Positions 42,847 to 52,657 of a DNA stretch of 64,000 nucleotides are shown piece after piece (the stretch's first letter is position 1; each line of letters starts with the position of its first letter). A program made the translations under genes and the position numbers. The stretch is taken from positions 212,291 to 276,290 of the forward strand of contig JAIQGF010000007.1 in NCBI GenBank assembly GCA_020072845.1, read 5' to 3'. Under the pieces are notes generated by a model. The model was not told the origin of the DNA. It searched no databases and saw nothing but the letters and a program-made list of their open reading frames with translations. This DNA is from Terriglobia bacterium (GTDB lineage Bacteria; Acidobacteriota; Terriglobia; Terriglobales; Acidobacteriaceae).

Positions 42847-43194
42847 ATGGAGCTTCGAAAAGCCGCACGCTACCGTGTAAGCGCGCCTGCCCTTTTTTGG
42901 TGGCAGGGTGCCGATGGGAAATTGCAGGAAGCGCAGGGGATCTCCCGGGACATCAGCGATCGAGGTGTATTCGTCCTTGCGACGGACTTGCCGCCACCCG
43001 GCGTGCATGTGGAGTTGGAGGTGCACCTGCCCGCGGTCACTGGGACGTCCAGATCAGCGCAGTTGTACGGGGAAGGCACGGTAGTTCGGACGAGCGAACG
43101 AGGCGCCGGGGAATCAGGCTTCGCTGCCGCCGCGGTGTTCCACACCGGAAGTTCCGATGACGCCCCTGTTTTCGGCCCGGAAAGAATTCAATGA
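42847..43194 (+). CDS. PilZ-domain protein (c-di-GMP receptor candidate)
   Basis: A 115-residue single-domain PilZ protein. Both c-di-GMP-binding signatures are present: R-x3-R in RKAARYR (residues 4-10) and D-x-S-x2-G in DISDRGV (about 36-42). The barrel strands follow (VHVELEVHLP, GEGTVVRTSERG, ESGFAAAAVFHTG). It should bind c-di-GMP and act through protein interaction. The SD is a weak GGGG. A decayed partial copy lies about 150 bp downstream. Confidence 0.85.
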   Translation: MELRKAARYRVSAPALFWWQGADGKLQEAQGISRDISDRGVFVLATDLPPPGVHVELEVHLPAVTGTSRSAQLYGEGTVVRTSERGAGESGFAAAAVFHTGSSDDAPVFGPERIQ

Positions 43195-43270
43195 TGACCA
43201 CAACCAGGGTTTGCGGATGACTCCTGTGCCTCATCAGAGTTGCGCGAGCGCGGCTGCGGTAAACGGCTCC

Positions 43271-43515
43271 GCCGACTACGGTCACGACATTCATGCGCGC
43301 ATTGCCTTTTTTGGAACGCGCGCCAAAACGGCGCACCACCGAATCTCCCTGCCTCTTTACTCCGCTCCCTCTCGCTCGGTGCGTGCTATCTCTCCTATGC
43401 GGTACAGCACTCGTCCACCGCCGGCTCCACGCCGCCGAAGTTCGCACCAGCGGACGAGGTACGAGGGAATCAGGCTTCGCTGCCGCCGCGGTGTTCCACA
43501 CCGGAAATTCCGATG
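43271..43515 (+). pseudogene. Decayed partial copy of the PilZ gene
   Basis: Two blocks repeat the PilZ locus in order. GCCGACTACGGTCACGACA (43271-43289) matches 42809-42827 upstream of the intact gene, and about 60 bp ending near 43515 match the gene's 3' part (43110-43162: ESGFAAAAVFHTG with one late substitution). The distance between blocks is about 100 bp shorter than in the original, and no frame reads through. It runs up to the leader of the metallopeptidase gene. Confidence 0.65.
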
Positions 43516-43542
43516 CTCAGGCCGGTCATCAGGAGAAACAGC

Positions 43543-46500
43543 ATGAAGAGCGTATTGCAGACGACCGGAGCGGGATTTTTCATGGTGCTCCTGGCTGCCC
43601 TCTGCGCCGCAGCCCAGCAGCCAGTGGAGACCGCTAACCAGGATTCCTCGTTCACTTCCCCGCAGCACAAGACCAAAGCTCCCGTAGTCATGCCATCGAA
43701 ACCACATGATCGTACCGGGGAAACGATTCGACAGGAGCGCAGCAAGTTGTCTGTATCCCAATCGCTTGCCCTTGCCACCCCTGCCACCGCGAGCACTGAC
43801 ACCACCCCTCCCCTAGCCCCGGCGCAGGTCACAGCCAGCGCCCAGGGAATACTGACGCTTAACGCTCAGTGGGATAGCGGCTCAGATCCGGAGTCCGGCA
43901 TCAGCTACTACATCTTCGGCATCGGCACCAACAGCTCGGGTAGCTATAGCACCCTGGCCAACGTGCAGTGGTGGCAGGTTGTGTACACCAATAGCGTATC
44001 CGTCCACATCGTCCTTAATCCCAGCCTCATCTACTATGTTTCGGTGTACGCCGTGAACGGAGCGGGTTTGTGGAGTCCGGTCGTCATTAGCAATCCGGTA
44101 CAACCGATATGGCAAAACCTCGGCCGGCCGGGAAATGTCATACAGCTTCAGTTCGGTACTGTGGGATATGACAAGAACGGCAACCCGACCTCGACCTTCA
44201 CCGCCGACGAGGAAGCGGTGATGACGTCGTTCTTCAACAAGATGTACCCGATCCTTGTTCAGTTGTACGGCCCCCCGGCTGTGAGTTACACCCTGACTGT
44301 TGTGAGAGACCTGCGTTACTCCAACACCAACGAGTTCGTCCCCTCTCTTAATCAGATGCTCAAAGACGACAGTTTCTATCCGCAACTGTTCACCCATGAA
44401 TTGGTGCATGCCTTCCGGGATACCTACATCTTGGCCATGGACCACAACTGGAACTTCGATCCGACTTTGGACGGATTTGAGGAAGGATTCGCCCAAGGCG
44501 TGAGCTACGAGGCGATGAATCAGTACGTGGCGACTTACCCCAACGACCCCATCGTGCCGGGGAACAGCCTGTGGGGATCGAGCAACGATTGGGACTACGA
44601 TTTTCAGAACATGCTCGTATTGCGGGGAACGGATTTCTGGAGCGACGGCGGGGGAACGGGGATTTTCTGGCTGAAATACGAAATGGGCGCGGCCGCGATC
44701 AGAAAGATCAACCTCGAATCGCCGGGCTTCTACAAGGCGTTTAACCAGCAGTATTACAGCCTCATCAACGCCAACCCGATGACAGTGCGGCCCACGAGGG
44801 CACTGATTCTTGGCATCGTGAAGACCCTGGTGCCACAGATCGAAGGCGTGCCGGCCGACCAATGGATCAACCAGCAATACATCTTCTACTGCCAAAAGGT
44901 GTACGGGGAGAAGATCTACCCCAGGGTTCAGGATTATCAATGGACGCAATTCTTCGCGTTTCAGAATTTGTTTTTCCTGAATACGATGTTCTGCGGCAGC
45001 GAATGGGCATGCTGGGACGGCTCAGAATGGGTGTACTACGATCTGAACGGCTCGCAGGGCAACGGCGACTTGGTGGATTACAACGGCAACACCGTTTGGA
45101 CCGGCAGCCTCTCGATTCAACCCAGCCAGAACCCATCCGCCGGATACTACGCCTTTGGGTCTGCGCCCATGGGGCTCACGACTGCATCGTCGTTGCAGCC
45201 ATGGCCGGGCGGCGACCCCAGCACCTACATCATGAACCTGGATACTCTTGGGCTGTATCGGTTCGACATCAGCTTTACCGATTCTACGACCGGTGCGACG
45301 ACCACGGACAATATCTATCGTGTCATGGGTTCGCAGATCGCGAATAACTTCTCGGGAGTGTGGGGCGGTGTCCTGGGCCACCAGAACGGCACCATCTATC
45401 TCGACCATGAAGGCCTCGCGGCAGAACCGGGAATTCCGCTGGTCAACGGCGCATTTGTGGGCACAAGAAAGTGGACGGGCATCCCCGATGCCCGCACCGG
45501 CGGCGCCGATTCCCTGCCCGGCAAAGTCTTCATCACGTTCACCGACGCAGGCACGACGTGGAAGACCCAACGCAATGTTGACTACGGAAGCTCATCCGGC
45601 AGCCAGATGTTTCTGTTCGATTTCAGTGCCCCGCCGCCGGATACCATCCCTCCGACGGTATCCGTCACGAGCCCCTCGGCGGGTGCCACCATCTTCGGAA
45701 CGGTGACGCTGGTCGCGAGCGCATCCGATAACGGGGGCGCAGTCGGAGTGCAGTTTGCGCTGGACGGCCAAAATATAGGCGGCCAAATACCATCCGCACC
45801 GTACACAATGGCTTGGGACAGCACCACCGTCGCGGATGGGAACCGCAGTGTAACGGCGGCCGCATCGGATTTGGCCGGCAATAAGGCAACCTCAAGCCCC
45901 ATAACGGTTGCGGTGGACAACAGTGCCCCAACAGTGTCGCTCACATCTCCCGGCAACGGGGCGGTGGTGACTGGAGTCGTCCCGGTCGCCGCCAGCGCTT
46001 CGGCGCTGGTTTCTCGCGTAGGATTCTACCTTGATGGCGCGACCCTCATAGGAACGGCCACTGCGATTCCATACAGTGTGAACTGGAATACAAGCGGGTT
46101 AATCCAGGGCAGCAGCCACACTGTCTCCGCCGTGGCGTACGGCATCAACGGAAAAACGGCCCCCTCTTCGGCCGTCACCGTAGCCATCAAAGACACGACA
46201 GCGCCCACCGTGGCGATCACCAGCCCAGCCAACAAAGCTTCCGTTTCGGGCGCCGCAACCATCTCCGCTAGCGCTTCGGATAACGTCGGCGTGGTCAAGG
46301 TTGAGTTTTACGCGGACGGCGCGCTGCTCACGACCGATGTTTCGTCGCCTTATTCGGCGGCATGGGACACGAACACGGCTGCGCTGGGAAGTCATAAGCT
46401 CACGGCGAGGGCGTACGATCAGTCCGGTAACAGCACTACGTCCGCTGCGGTATCGGTAAGCGTGGTTGACAAAACACCGCCTACGGTGGCGATCACGAGC

Positions 46501-46749
46501 CCGGCAAACGGGAGTTACGTGAGTAAAAGCACGGTCGTTACAATTTCCGCGGCCGCTTCGGACAACCGGAGCGTTCAGAAGGTTGCGTTCTATGTCAACA
46601 ACGTCCTGAAGTGTACTAGCACGATCAGCCCCTATGCCTGCAACTGGTCCGTGCCGTCCCAAAAGGGCGTGCAGTACACTTTGAAGGCAACCGCCTACGA
46701 TGGCGCAAACAACACGGCAAACGCGAAGTCAGTCGTCACTTCCAAATAA
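43543..46749 (+). CDS. Secreted zincin metallopeptidase-like protein with Ig-like repeats
   Basis: A 1068-residue exported protein. The ATG at 43543 follows AGGAGAAACAGC; the longer upstream frame crosses the PilZ relic. A Sec signal (GAGFFMVLLAALCAAAQQ) leads into a low-complexity linker, a fibronectin-III-like domain (about 88-190), and a catalytic-type region with HELVHAFRD (about 285-293) and EEGFAQG (about 312-318), a gluzincin-like pair. A further beta domain (about 500-700) precedes four tandem Ig-like repeats of about 90 residues (each starting P-P/A-T-V-x-I/L-T-S-P), from about 705 to the end. Such repeats usually extend surface or extracellular enzymes. Substrate unknown. Confidence 0.82.
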   Translation: MKSVLQTTGAGFFMVLLAALCAAAQQPVETANQDSSFTSPQHKTKAPVVMPSKPHDRTGETIRQERSKLSVSQSLALATPATASTDTTPPLAPAQVTASAQGILTLNAQWDSGSDPESGISYYIFGIGTNSSGSYSTLANVQWWQVVYTNSVSVHIVLNPSLIYYVSVYAVNGAGLWSPVVISNPVQPIWQNLGRPGNVIQLQFGTVGYDKNGNPTSTFTADEEAVMTSFFNKMYPILVQLYGPPAVSYTLTVVRDLRYSNTNEFVPSLNQMLKDDSFYPQLFTHELVHAFRDTYILAMDHNWNFDPTLDGFEEGFAQGVSYEAMNQYVATYPNDPIVPGNSLWGSSNDWDYDFQNMLVLRGTDFWSDGGGTGIFWLKYEMGAAAIRKINLESPGFYKAFNQQYYSLINANPMTVRPTRALILGIVKTLVPQIEGVPADQWINQQYIFYCQKVYGEKIYPRVQDYQWTQFFAFQNLFFLNTMFCGSEWACWDGSEWVYYDLNGSQGNGDLVDYNGNTVWTGSLSIQPSQNPSAGYYAFGSAPMGLTTASSLQPWPGGDPSTYIMNLDTLGLYRFDISFTDSTTGATTTDNIYRVMGSQIANNFSGVWGGVLGHQNGTIYLDHEGLAAEPGIPLVNGAFVGTRKWTGIPDARTGGADSLPGKVFITFTDAGTTWKTQRNVDYGSSSGSQMFLFDFSAPPPDTIPPTVSVTSPSAGATIFGTVTLVASASDNGGAVGVQFALDGQNIGGQIPSAPYTMAWDSTTVADGNRSVTAAASDLAGNKATSSPITVAVDNSAPTVSLTSPGNGAVVTGVVPVAASASALVSRVGFYLDGATLIGTATAIPYSVNWNTSGLIQGSSHTVSAVAYGINGKTAPSSAVTVAIKDTTAPTVAITSPANKASVSGAATISASASDNVGVVKVEFYADGALLTTDVSSPYSAAWDTNTAALGSHKLTARAYDQSGNSTTSAAVSVSVVDKTPPTVAITSPANGSYVSKSTVVTISAAASDNRSVQKVAFYVNNVLKCTSTISPYACNWSVPSQKGVQYTLKATAYDGANNTANAKSVVTSK

Positions 46750-46752
46750 AGG

Positions 46753-47055
<303 letters not shown>

Positions 47056-47059
47056 GCAG

Positions 47060-47979
47060 TCATCTCGTTGATTCTCCGAGCAGGGTAGGGGCCTGGGGAA
47101 GGGACGGCGTTTGAGTCCCTTCCCCGGTCATCCCTGTCGAAGCTTTCTCTCTCGATTCCGGGAAAAACCTCACTGTAGGAGCAATTGCCTTTGCTTCACT
47201 TGCTTGGCTGGCCTGTTGCTCGAACTCATCGGGCGAGCGATAGCCCAGCGCTGAGTGCAGCCGCGTCTGGTTGTAATACCGCTCGATGAACTCCCCGACG
47301 TGCTCGCGCAAGTCCTCCAGGTTCTCGTACTCGTTGGCGTAAATCTCTTCGCGCTTCAGGGTCTTGATAGTGACTGGATCGCCTTCTGCAGTGCTTCGGT
47401 TGCCAAACGACTGGTCAGCGTGCGGTCCAGCGTCCAGCCGACAACCTTGCGCGAGAAGCTGTCCAGAATCACCGCCAGGTAGACAAACTCGGTGAGCAGC
47501 CGAACGTACGTGATATCGGCCACCCAGAGCTGGTCGATCCCGGTCGGCGTCATCCGCCGCGCCAGGTTGAGATAATTCTCCAGCGAGTGGTTGGAGTCCG
47601 TGGTGGCCACGAACTGCTTGCGTCTGACCGCCAACAGGTTGTCCTCGCGCATGATGCGCGCTACCCGTTTGCGATTGAGCGGCATCCCGCGGCGCCTCAG
47701 CTCGGCGGTCACCCTCCGGTAGCCGTACCGACGCCGGTGCTCCAATGCAACCCGCTGGATGTCGGACCGCACTTCCATGCTCTCTTCCCGCGGTACGCGC
47801 TGTTGTAGGGAACGGTAAAAGCCAGCCCTGCTGACTCTGGCCAACTCGCACATGCGCTCGATACTCAGGTTGCCTTGCATCGGCATCACTTCTCGGACCT
47901 CGTCGTAGATGCCGTCCCGCCAGAGCCGCCGCTGCTCCGGCGTCGAGCCTCGACTTTTTGCAAGGCACCTTTGAAACAA
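47060..47979 (-). pseudogene. IS3-family orfB transposase, internal deletion
   Basis: The N-terminal part (47979 to about 47370) has the HTH_21 region (RMCELARVSRAGFYRSL, RRRYGYRRVTAELRRRG) and the first catalytic Asp (LWVADITYV). At about 47370 the frame changes and about 40 residues are missing, including the segment that carries the second Asp (HSDRG type) and the Glu. The C-terminus resumes in another frame (TIKTLKREEIYANEYENL, RYYNQTRLHSALGYRSP). It cannot be an active transposase. Confidence 0.85.
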
Positions 47980-48227
47980 TCCACCTCCAGGGTCTTCTCC
48001 GCCAGCAGGCGTTTCAAATCTCGTACCTGTTTGCGAAGCTCTCGCACCGGGGATGTCGCGGTTGAATCCGTCCCTTGCTTCCCCGCTTGCCGGTGCCAGT
48101 GATACCGCGCCGTGCGATCAATCCCCAACTCCTTCGCCAGCGCACACACATTGGCGCAGTCCTCCATCCGCTCCAGCGCCATTCGGCGGAACGCTTCCGG
48201 ATACCTGCCGACTCGCTTCTTGCCCAC
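47886..48227 (-). CDS. IS3-family orfA, transposase HTH subunit
   Basis: A 113-residue orfA with an N-terminal helix-turn-helix (YPEAFRRMALERM, LAKELGIDRTARYHWHRQ) and a C-terminal leucine-zipper-like helix (VRELRKQVRDLKRLLAEKTLEVDCFKGAL, cited in part). It overlaps orfB by 94 nt in the usual IS3 arrangement, where -1 frameshifting makes OrfAB. OrfA itself appears intact, but the element is inactive because orfB is broken. Confidence 0.8.
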   Translation of the reverse strand: MGKKRVGRYPEAFRRMALERMEDCANVCALAKELGIDRTARYHWHRQAGKQGTDSTATSPVRELRKQVRDLKRLLAEKTLEVDCFKGALQKVEARRRSSGGSGGTASTTRSEK

Positions 48228-48290
48228 TCGCCGATCCTTTCCGGCTGGAGTGTTGCAATTATCCGTGTCTCATTTTAGGGGGTCAGTCCA

Positions 48291-48500
48291 TGTGAATCGA
48301 TAAACGGCGAAGATCCGCAGGAGTTTTGATTGCTCACGGCCAATCTGAGATACGGTCTGCGCGGAGGCGATCCGCCGGACGCTCCAGCCCGGCCCGTGCC
48401 AAGCGTCCCACACCGATCGCTCAACAGCCTGGACGATCAGGTCAGTTCCTCGTGCTGAGTAACAGCCAAGGAAGAGGCAAGTACCGCAGCGAACGTCGGT
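48291..48500. other. Short intergenic stretch, nothing recognised
   Basis: About 210 bp between the insertion sequence and the broken cytochrome gene. I see no gene, terminator hairpin or repeat. Confidence 0.4.
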
Positions 48501-48822
48501 TTACTTCTTCAATTGACGAACATAGGTTGCGAGTTCGTTGATCTCGTCGGAAGTCAGCTTGCCTTCGAACGCGGGCATTTTGTTCTTGCCCTTTGCGATC
48601 GCAGTCCCGAGCTCTGCTTTACTTTGCTTTTGGATTTCCGGCGCACTTGAATTTCTTCCCCATTGCCGTATTCCCGCTGGCATCGGCGCCGTGACACATG
48701 GCGCATTTCGCTTTGAAGGTGGCCGCAGCATCCCCGCCGAAAGCCGCGAACGAGAAGCCAAGCACAACTATGATGACAAAACTTGCGAACAACAGCTTTG
48801 AACGACCGTTAGCGTTGGACAT
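48501..48822 (-). pseudogene. Frameshifted monohaem cytochrome c
   Basis: A small class-I cytochrome c split by one frameshift. The start at 48822 (MSNANGRSKLL) has AAAGGAGCA upstream. A signal peptide (LLFASFVIIVVLGFSFAAFG) and the haem site CAMCHG follow. Near 48645-48650, after MGKKFK, the frame is lost; the continuation (APEIQKQSKAEL, KMPAFEGKLTSDEINELATYV) with the distal Met (KMPAF) lies one frame over. Adding one base restores a ~106-residue cytochrome c6-like protein. It could be a true pseudogene or a sequencing error. It is the last gene of the electron-transfer operon, 112 bp after the barrel gene. Confidence 0.75.
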
Positions 48823-48934
48823 CGGTTGCTCCTTTGTGGGTGTGTGTAGTTCCATTCGAGGTGCACAGGCGCATCAAGGCGGATCCCAAGACTGCGTCAA
48901 TCGCTGTTGTGTTCATTCAGCACCACCTCCGTGT

Positions 48935-51619
48935 CTAGAATGTGTAAACCAGCGAAAAGCCGCCGGCATGCACGCCGTAACTTGGCGACTTTTCGTTAGT
49001 GGGAAGATAATTCGTGCCCGTCCCGAACTGCAGTCCAGCGTAGGCCCAGTCCGTGGCCATCAGGCGCTGAAACATGTAGAACGCCCGCAACGACGCCGAT
49101 TTGCTGAGCGCGTAGGTGGCACTCGGTCGCACCGTAATTTCGTCGTTTCTTAGCGTAGGGTAATCGGAGGCGGGGATGAAAAAGACCGCGGGCGTCCCGG
49201 CGGGGAGGGGTGGAGCAGGCGCTGCCAGAGCTAGAGGATTGTTGACATAACTGCCGCCATTGACCGCAGTATCTGTCCGTGCCCGGGTGAACATAACCTC
49301 CCCCGCCAGTTCGAGCTTGCCGGAAATCAGGTTTTTTCTCCTGATTACGAAGCCGACCGTATCGATCTTGTCGCGATTGTTTTTGGACCAGTTCAGGCAG
49401 GGATCTATCTTGGCGCTGGCGTTTTTCGCCGCGACGGTAGAGAAGCAACCGCCGGAAACGATCGTATCGGCGGCTTGACCTTGAAATGCCGCAGAGCTGT
49501 TGCTGCCATACGCATCGCCTGCACTGAGGAAACGCTGGTTGTCGTAGGTATAAAACAGATCGGCAACGAAGTTTTCACTCGCCGCATAGCTGGCATCAAC
49601 GCTTGCCTGCCAAAACATTCCCTTCTTCAAGCCGTAGATCGAGTTAAGGTAATCGTCGTCGTTGAAGTCGCCCGTGCCCTGCAGCGAGAACTTTTCGGTC
49701 GCTTGCCACTCTAAGTTTGAGCGCACCTTGTGGCGATTGCGATCTGCCACCATGTACCTTCTCATGCCGACCAATTCATTAATGTTGTTGCGGCTGCCGT
49801 AGAGGGCCTGCGGCACAATGTTGTTGTTGGGAGAGAAGATGGCTGCGTTGCCGGTGAGGGGCGTGGCTGGCAGGCCCGCTATGGGGCCGAACCCAGTCAG
49901 CCCAGTCTGGAGCAGATAGCTTAAAACGCTCTGCGTTGCGCCCGCGGGCACGACGTTTGCCATGGGCACCAATGCCAGGAAGGCGTCCTCGTCATACTTC
50001 CCCCTGCGCCAGGAAAAGGCATAGCCCAGTCTGGCCGTAAAATTGCCCACCGTGCTTTTGCGCCACTCGGCACGCAGCGTGTGTTCATTGGTTGTAGGCG
50101 CGTCGGCGCAGTTGATCCACGAGCCGGAGCAACTGCGGTCGATTTTCTGCCAGTCGTATCCGCCCTGCAGATATTGCCTCTTCCCCACGGAACGTTCACC
50201 TTGCAAGTTGAGCTGGTTGATCTGCTTGCTATAGGCACGATTCTCATAAATGTTTGTATTGCTTCCCAGGGTTGCAGGCAATCCATTGAGGCCGGCGAAG
50301 GGGGACACGCCACTCTTAGCTTCGTTGGCGTCCTGGAATAGGTAGATGTTGACCGGAGTTTGATTATCGCGGTTGTCGTACTTGTAGGCCGCGCTGAGGT
50401 TCCATTCCTTGGTTGGTTTGGCGGTTAGCTTCGCATTAAGCGTCCCCGTCACGACAAGCCCGTTCAGCGACGCGGCCGGCAGGCCGAATGCCAACTGCCC
50501 ATTTGCCGCCGTCGAGGGGCCCAGGAAAGCGTCGTTTTGAGTGTTGCGCCCGTAAGATCCGGTCACGACCAGCTTGGTGTTGGCTGAAATTTTGTAGCCA
50601 CCGGTGAAACTCAACTGGTTGAACTGGTTGCTCGGCGCGCTCGCCATGGTCGCGGACTTCGTCGGATCGGCAACGTCTTGCCAAGTCATGGACTTGACGT
50701 TGTTGTTGAAGAACGAACCGTAATACGCGATGGTCAAGAAAAGCTTCTTCAGCTTGTAACTCACGCTCGCATTGGCTTGCTCGGTGTCGAAGTCGATTAG
50801 ATCGGGAATGATGACGGCATTTTCACTGACCTGCGATGAAACGGCGCCCAGCGCCTTGCGGCCCGCCTTATGCTCATGACTGAAGCTGATCGGGATGTCC
50901 CATTGTTGATCGGGGCTGTAGCTGAACCCGGCGTCGAGCCGGGTGCGCTTTGTGTAGAGATCGACATTGTGGAACGCCGGAAGATCGTTCGCACGTATAT
51001 TGGCCAGCGTGGCTAACTGAGCCGCAGTAGGAGGCGTCAGCACGCCTGCACTGTTGATGACGCTTCCTGTTCCCGCGATCGGATCGAACGAGCGGAAATT
51101 GACGTTGTTCGCGTTGACCTGCGGCACCGTCGGCTTTATCCAATTGGCCGGCAAAGTGAGGTTATTGGTACCAGCGCCCAGGTACGGCGTCTGATAGGTG
51201 TCGGAGCGGTTCGCCAGCAGCTCGTCATAGGCGAAGATGAACCGGAATTTGCCCTGTTTCCCGAACTCGGCGGACAGATTGCGAGTTTCGAGGCCGAGAT
51301 TCGTTCCTTTGAGGCGCCAGCGCCACGTACTGCCACTGTCGTAGGCGGCGCCGCCGCGCAGGTCGAAGTTGCCGACGCCAAAGGGCCCTTGATTCTGCAG
51401 GCCGTTGTATTCGCCGAATTTAAACGAGCTGTCACTGACGCCGCCAACACCGACTTCGACCTTTTTTTCAGGCGTGGTCTGGCTCGCAGCAGTAGTTTGC
51501 GCAGCCGCGCTGACCTTATAGCCGGCCAGCATGGCCAGCATCAGAACGATGGCGGTAAGCGTGCCGCGCATAGCCCGCACCGAACGGGGGGCATAATCGT
51601 TTTTAGTATTGTCTTTCAT
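48935..51619 (-). CDS. MtrB/PioB-family outer-membrane barrel protein
   Basis: An 894-residue outer-membrane beta-barrel of the decahaem-associated MtrB/PioB type. A signal peptide (RGTLTAIVLMLAMLAGYKVSAAAQ) precedes alternating aromatic strands throughout (FGEYNGLQNQGPFGVGNFDL, WRWRLKGTNLGLETRNLSAE, LEWQATEKFSLQGTGDFNDD), and the chain ends in ...FSLVYTF, the terminal aromatic barrel signal. I start at 51619 (MKDNTKN), where GGGGAGG is well spaced; the ATG at 51628 touches the SD. MtrB barrels insulate a decahaem MtrA-type cytochrome to move electrons through the outer membrane. The partner gene lies 29 bp upstream. Confidence 0.88.
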   Translation of the reverse strand: MKDNTKNDYAPRSVRAMRGTLTAIVLMLAMLAGYKVSAAAQTTAASQTTPEKKVEVGVGGVSDSSFKFGEYNGLQNQGPFGVGNFDLRGGAAYDSGSTWRWRLKGTNLGLETRNLSAEFGKQGKFRFIFAYDELLANRSDTYQTPYLGAGTNNLTLPANWIKPTVPQVNANNVNFRSFDPIAGTGSVINSAGVLTPPTAAQLATLANIRANDLPAFHNVDLYTKRTRLDAGFSYSPDQQWDIPISFSHEHKAGRKALGAVSSQVSENAVIIPDLIDFDTEQANASVSYKLKKLFLTIAYYGSFFNNNVKSMTWQDVADPTKSATMASAPSNQFNQLSFTGGYKISANTKLVVTGSYGRNTQNDAFLGPSTAANGQLAFGLPAASLNGLVVTGTLNAKLTAKPTKEWNLSAAYKYDNRDNQTPVNIYLFQDANEAKSGVSPFAGLNGLPATLGSNTNIYENRAYSKQINQLNLQGERSVGKRQYLQGGYDWQKIDRSCSGSWINCADAPTTNEHTLRAEWRKSTVGNFTARLGYAFSWRRGKYDEDAFLALVPMANVVPAGATQSVLSYLLQTGLTGFGPIAGLPATPLTGNAAIFSPNNNIVPQALYGSRNNINELVGMRRYMVADRNRHKVRSNLEWQATEKFSLQGTGDFNDDDYLNSIYGLKKGMFWQASVDASYAASENFVADLFYTYDNQRFLSAGDAYGSNSSAAFQGQAADTIVSGGCFSTVAAKNASAKIDPCLNWSKNNRDKIDTVGFVIRRKNLISGKLELAGEVMFTRARTDTAVNGGSYVNNPLALAAPAPPLPAGTPAVFFIPASDYPTLRNDEITVRPSATYALSKSASLRAFYMFQRLMATDWAYAGLQFGTGTNYLPTNEKSPSYGVHAGGFSLVYTF

Positions 51620-51648
51620 TGATTGCATCCTCCCCGATTTAATAATGG

Positions 51649-52605
51649 TCATCGCTGGAACTTGGCGCCGGCCGGATGATTCGAGCCGTGGACCAGTGAG
51701 TGACAATTCAGGCAGCCTCGGGAGTTCCCCTGGGCAGGCGGGCTCTGGCTCGCCAGCGGCAGCCGGCCATTGACGGTTGTCACGTTTCCGCTCGGCAGGT
51801 TTGCGCCACTATAGAGATTCTTGCCGTGGTCACCGCTATGACAGCTTTGACAGAGCATCGGTGGCCGCATCTTCAAGAGCGGCGACAGATTCGAGCCGTG
51901 CGGCGTGTGGCAGTTGGTGCAGTCGTCAACGACGGGGGCGTGCTCCCAGAGGAAGGGGCCGCGCTTTTCCGCATGACACGTGTAGCAGGTCTCGTTAACC
52001 GAGTTCTTCACGAGCAGCGTCGGACCGGTCGAGCCGTGCGGATTGTGGCAGTTGGAACAGGTCACTTTGCCTTCCGCGATCGGATGCCTCGAGAAGCGAT
52101 GAATCTGTGCCCGCTGAGTTTTGTGGCAGGCAAAGCAGACTTCGGGCTGCGTCAGCTTGTTGAATACCCTCTGGACGGGGACGTGTGCCTCATGGCAATC
52201 GCTGCATGCGACGCCGCGGGTTTCATGCTGGCTGCCCGACCAGTTCGTCCGGGGAAGAATGCGGGACTCGTGGCAGGTAAGACAGGCTGCATTTCTCACC
52301 TCCGCAGACGACAATTTCTTCGACTTGGCTCCGAAAACGACATCCGGCGACTTGTTGCCCGGATCGTTCTGGTGTTCGGCGCTCTCGCCGTGGCAGGACT
52401 GGCAGCCGGGGGTGCGCTCATCGGCCTTCACGCCGTGTTTGGTCTGATAGATCGAAAGTACCGGCACTCTCCAGCTTTCGTCGTGGCAGACGGTACAATT
52501 CTGATCCCCTTTAAGCGACCGATCCACCTGTGCCATCGCGGGTACGAACCCGAGAAGGCCGACGACCAGCGCGCACAGCGCAAAGAACTGATTTAATTTG
52601 TGCAT
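51649..52605 (-). CDS. Decahaem c-type cytochrome, MtrA/DmsE/PioA family
   Basis: A 318-residue secreted cytochrome with ten CxxCH haem sites in order: CTVCH, CQSCH, CLTCH, CSDCH, CFACH, CSNCH, CYTCH, CTNCH, CQSCH, CLNCH. A Sec signal (FFALCALVVGLLGFVPAMAQ) is present. Length, haem count and regular spacing match the MtrA/DmsE family, whose members fill the MtrB barrel as a molecular wire. The adjoining MtrB-type gene supports that assembly. DmsE-type versions serve extracellular DMSO reductases, PioA-type Fe(II) oxidation; sequence by eye does not decide. Confidence 0.93.
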   Translation of the reverse strand: MHKLNQFFALCALVVGLLGFVPAMAQVDRSLKGDQNCTVCHDESWRVPVLSIYQTKHGVKADERTPGCQSCHGESAEHQNDPGNKSPDVVFGAKSKKLSSAEVRNAACLTCHESRILPRTNWSGSQHETRGVACSDCHEAHVPVQRVFNKLTQPEVCFACHKTQRAQIHRFSRHPIAEGKVTCSNCHNPHGSTGPTLLVKNSVNETCYTCHAEKRGPFLWEHAPVVDDCTNCHTPHGSNLSPLLKMRPPMLCQSCHSGDHGKNLYSGANLPSGNVTTVNGRLPLASQSPPAQGNSRGCLNCHSLVHGSNHPAGAKFQR

Positions 52606-52657
52606 CCTTCGCTCCTCTGGGTACCAACCAGTACAGCGCCACTCCCGTCGCCAGTGG

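Larger units (their letters stand above)
47056..48290 (-). mobile_element. Decayed IS3-family insertion sequence
   Basis: It contains an orfA (47886-48227) and a broken orfB (47060-47979) on the minus strand. The 5' end is recognisable: minus-strand TGGACTGACCCC at 48290-48279. No matching terminal inverted repeat is visible at the other side; only ATTGCAACACTGC at 47043-47055 resembles an internal part of that end (12 of 13, inverted). The element lacks part of its catalytic domain and is dead. Confidence 0.75.

Noticed and set aside
43882..44949. 355-codon minus-strand open frame inside the metallopeptidase gene
   Set aside because: Antisense to the HELVH-containing domain; the translation is His/Val/Arg-rich without motifs.
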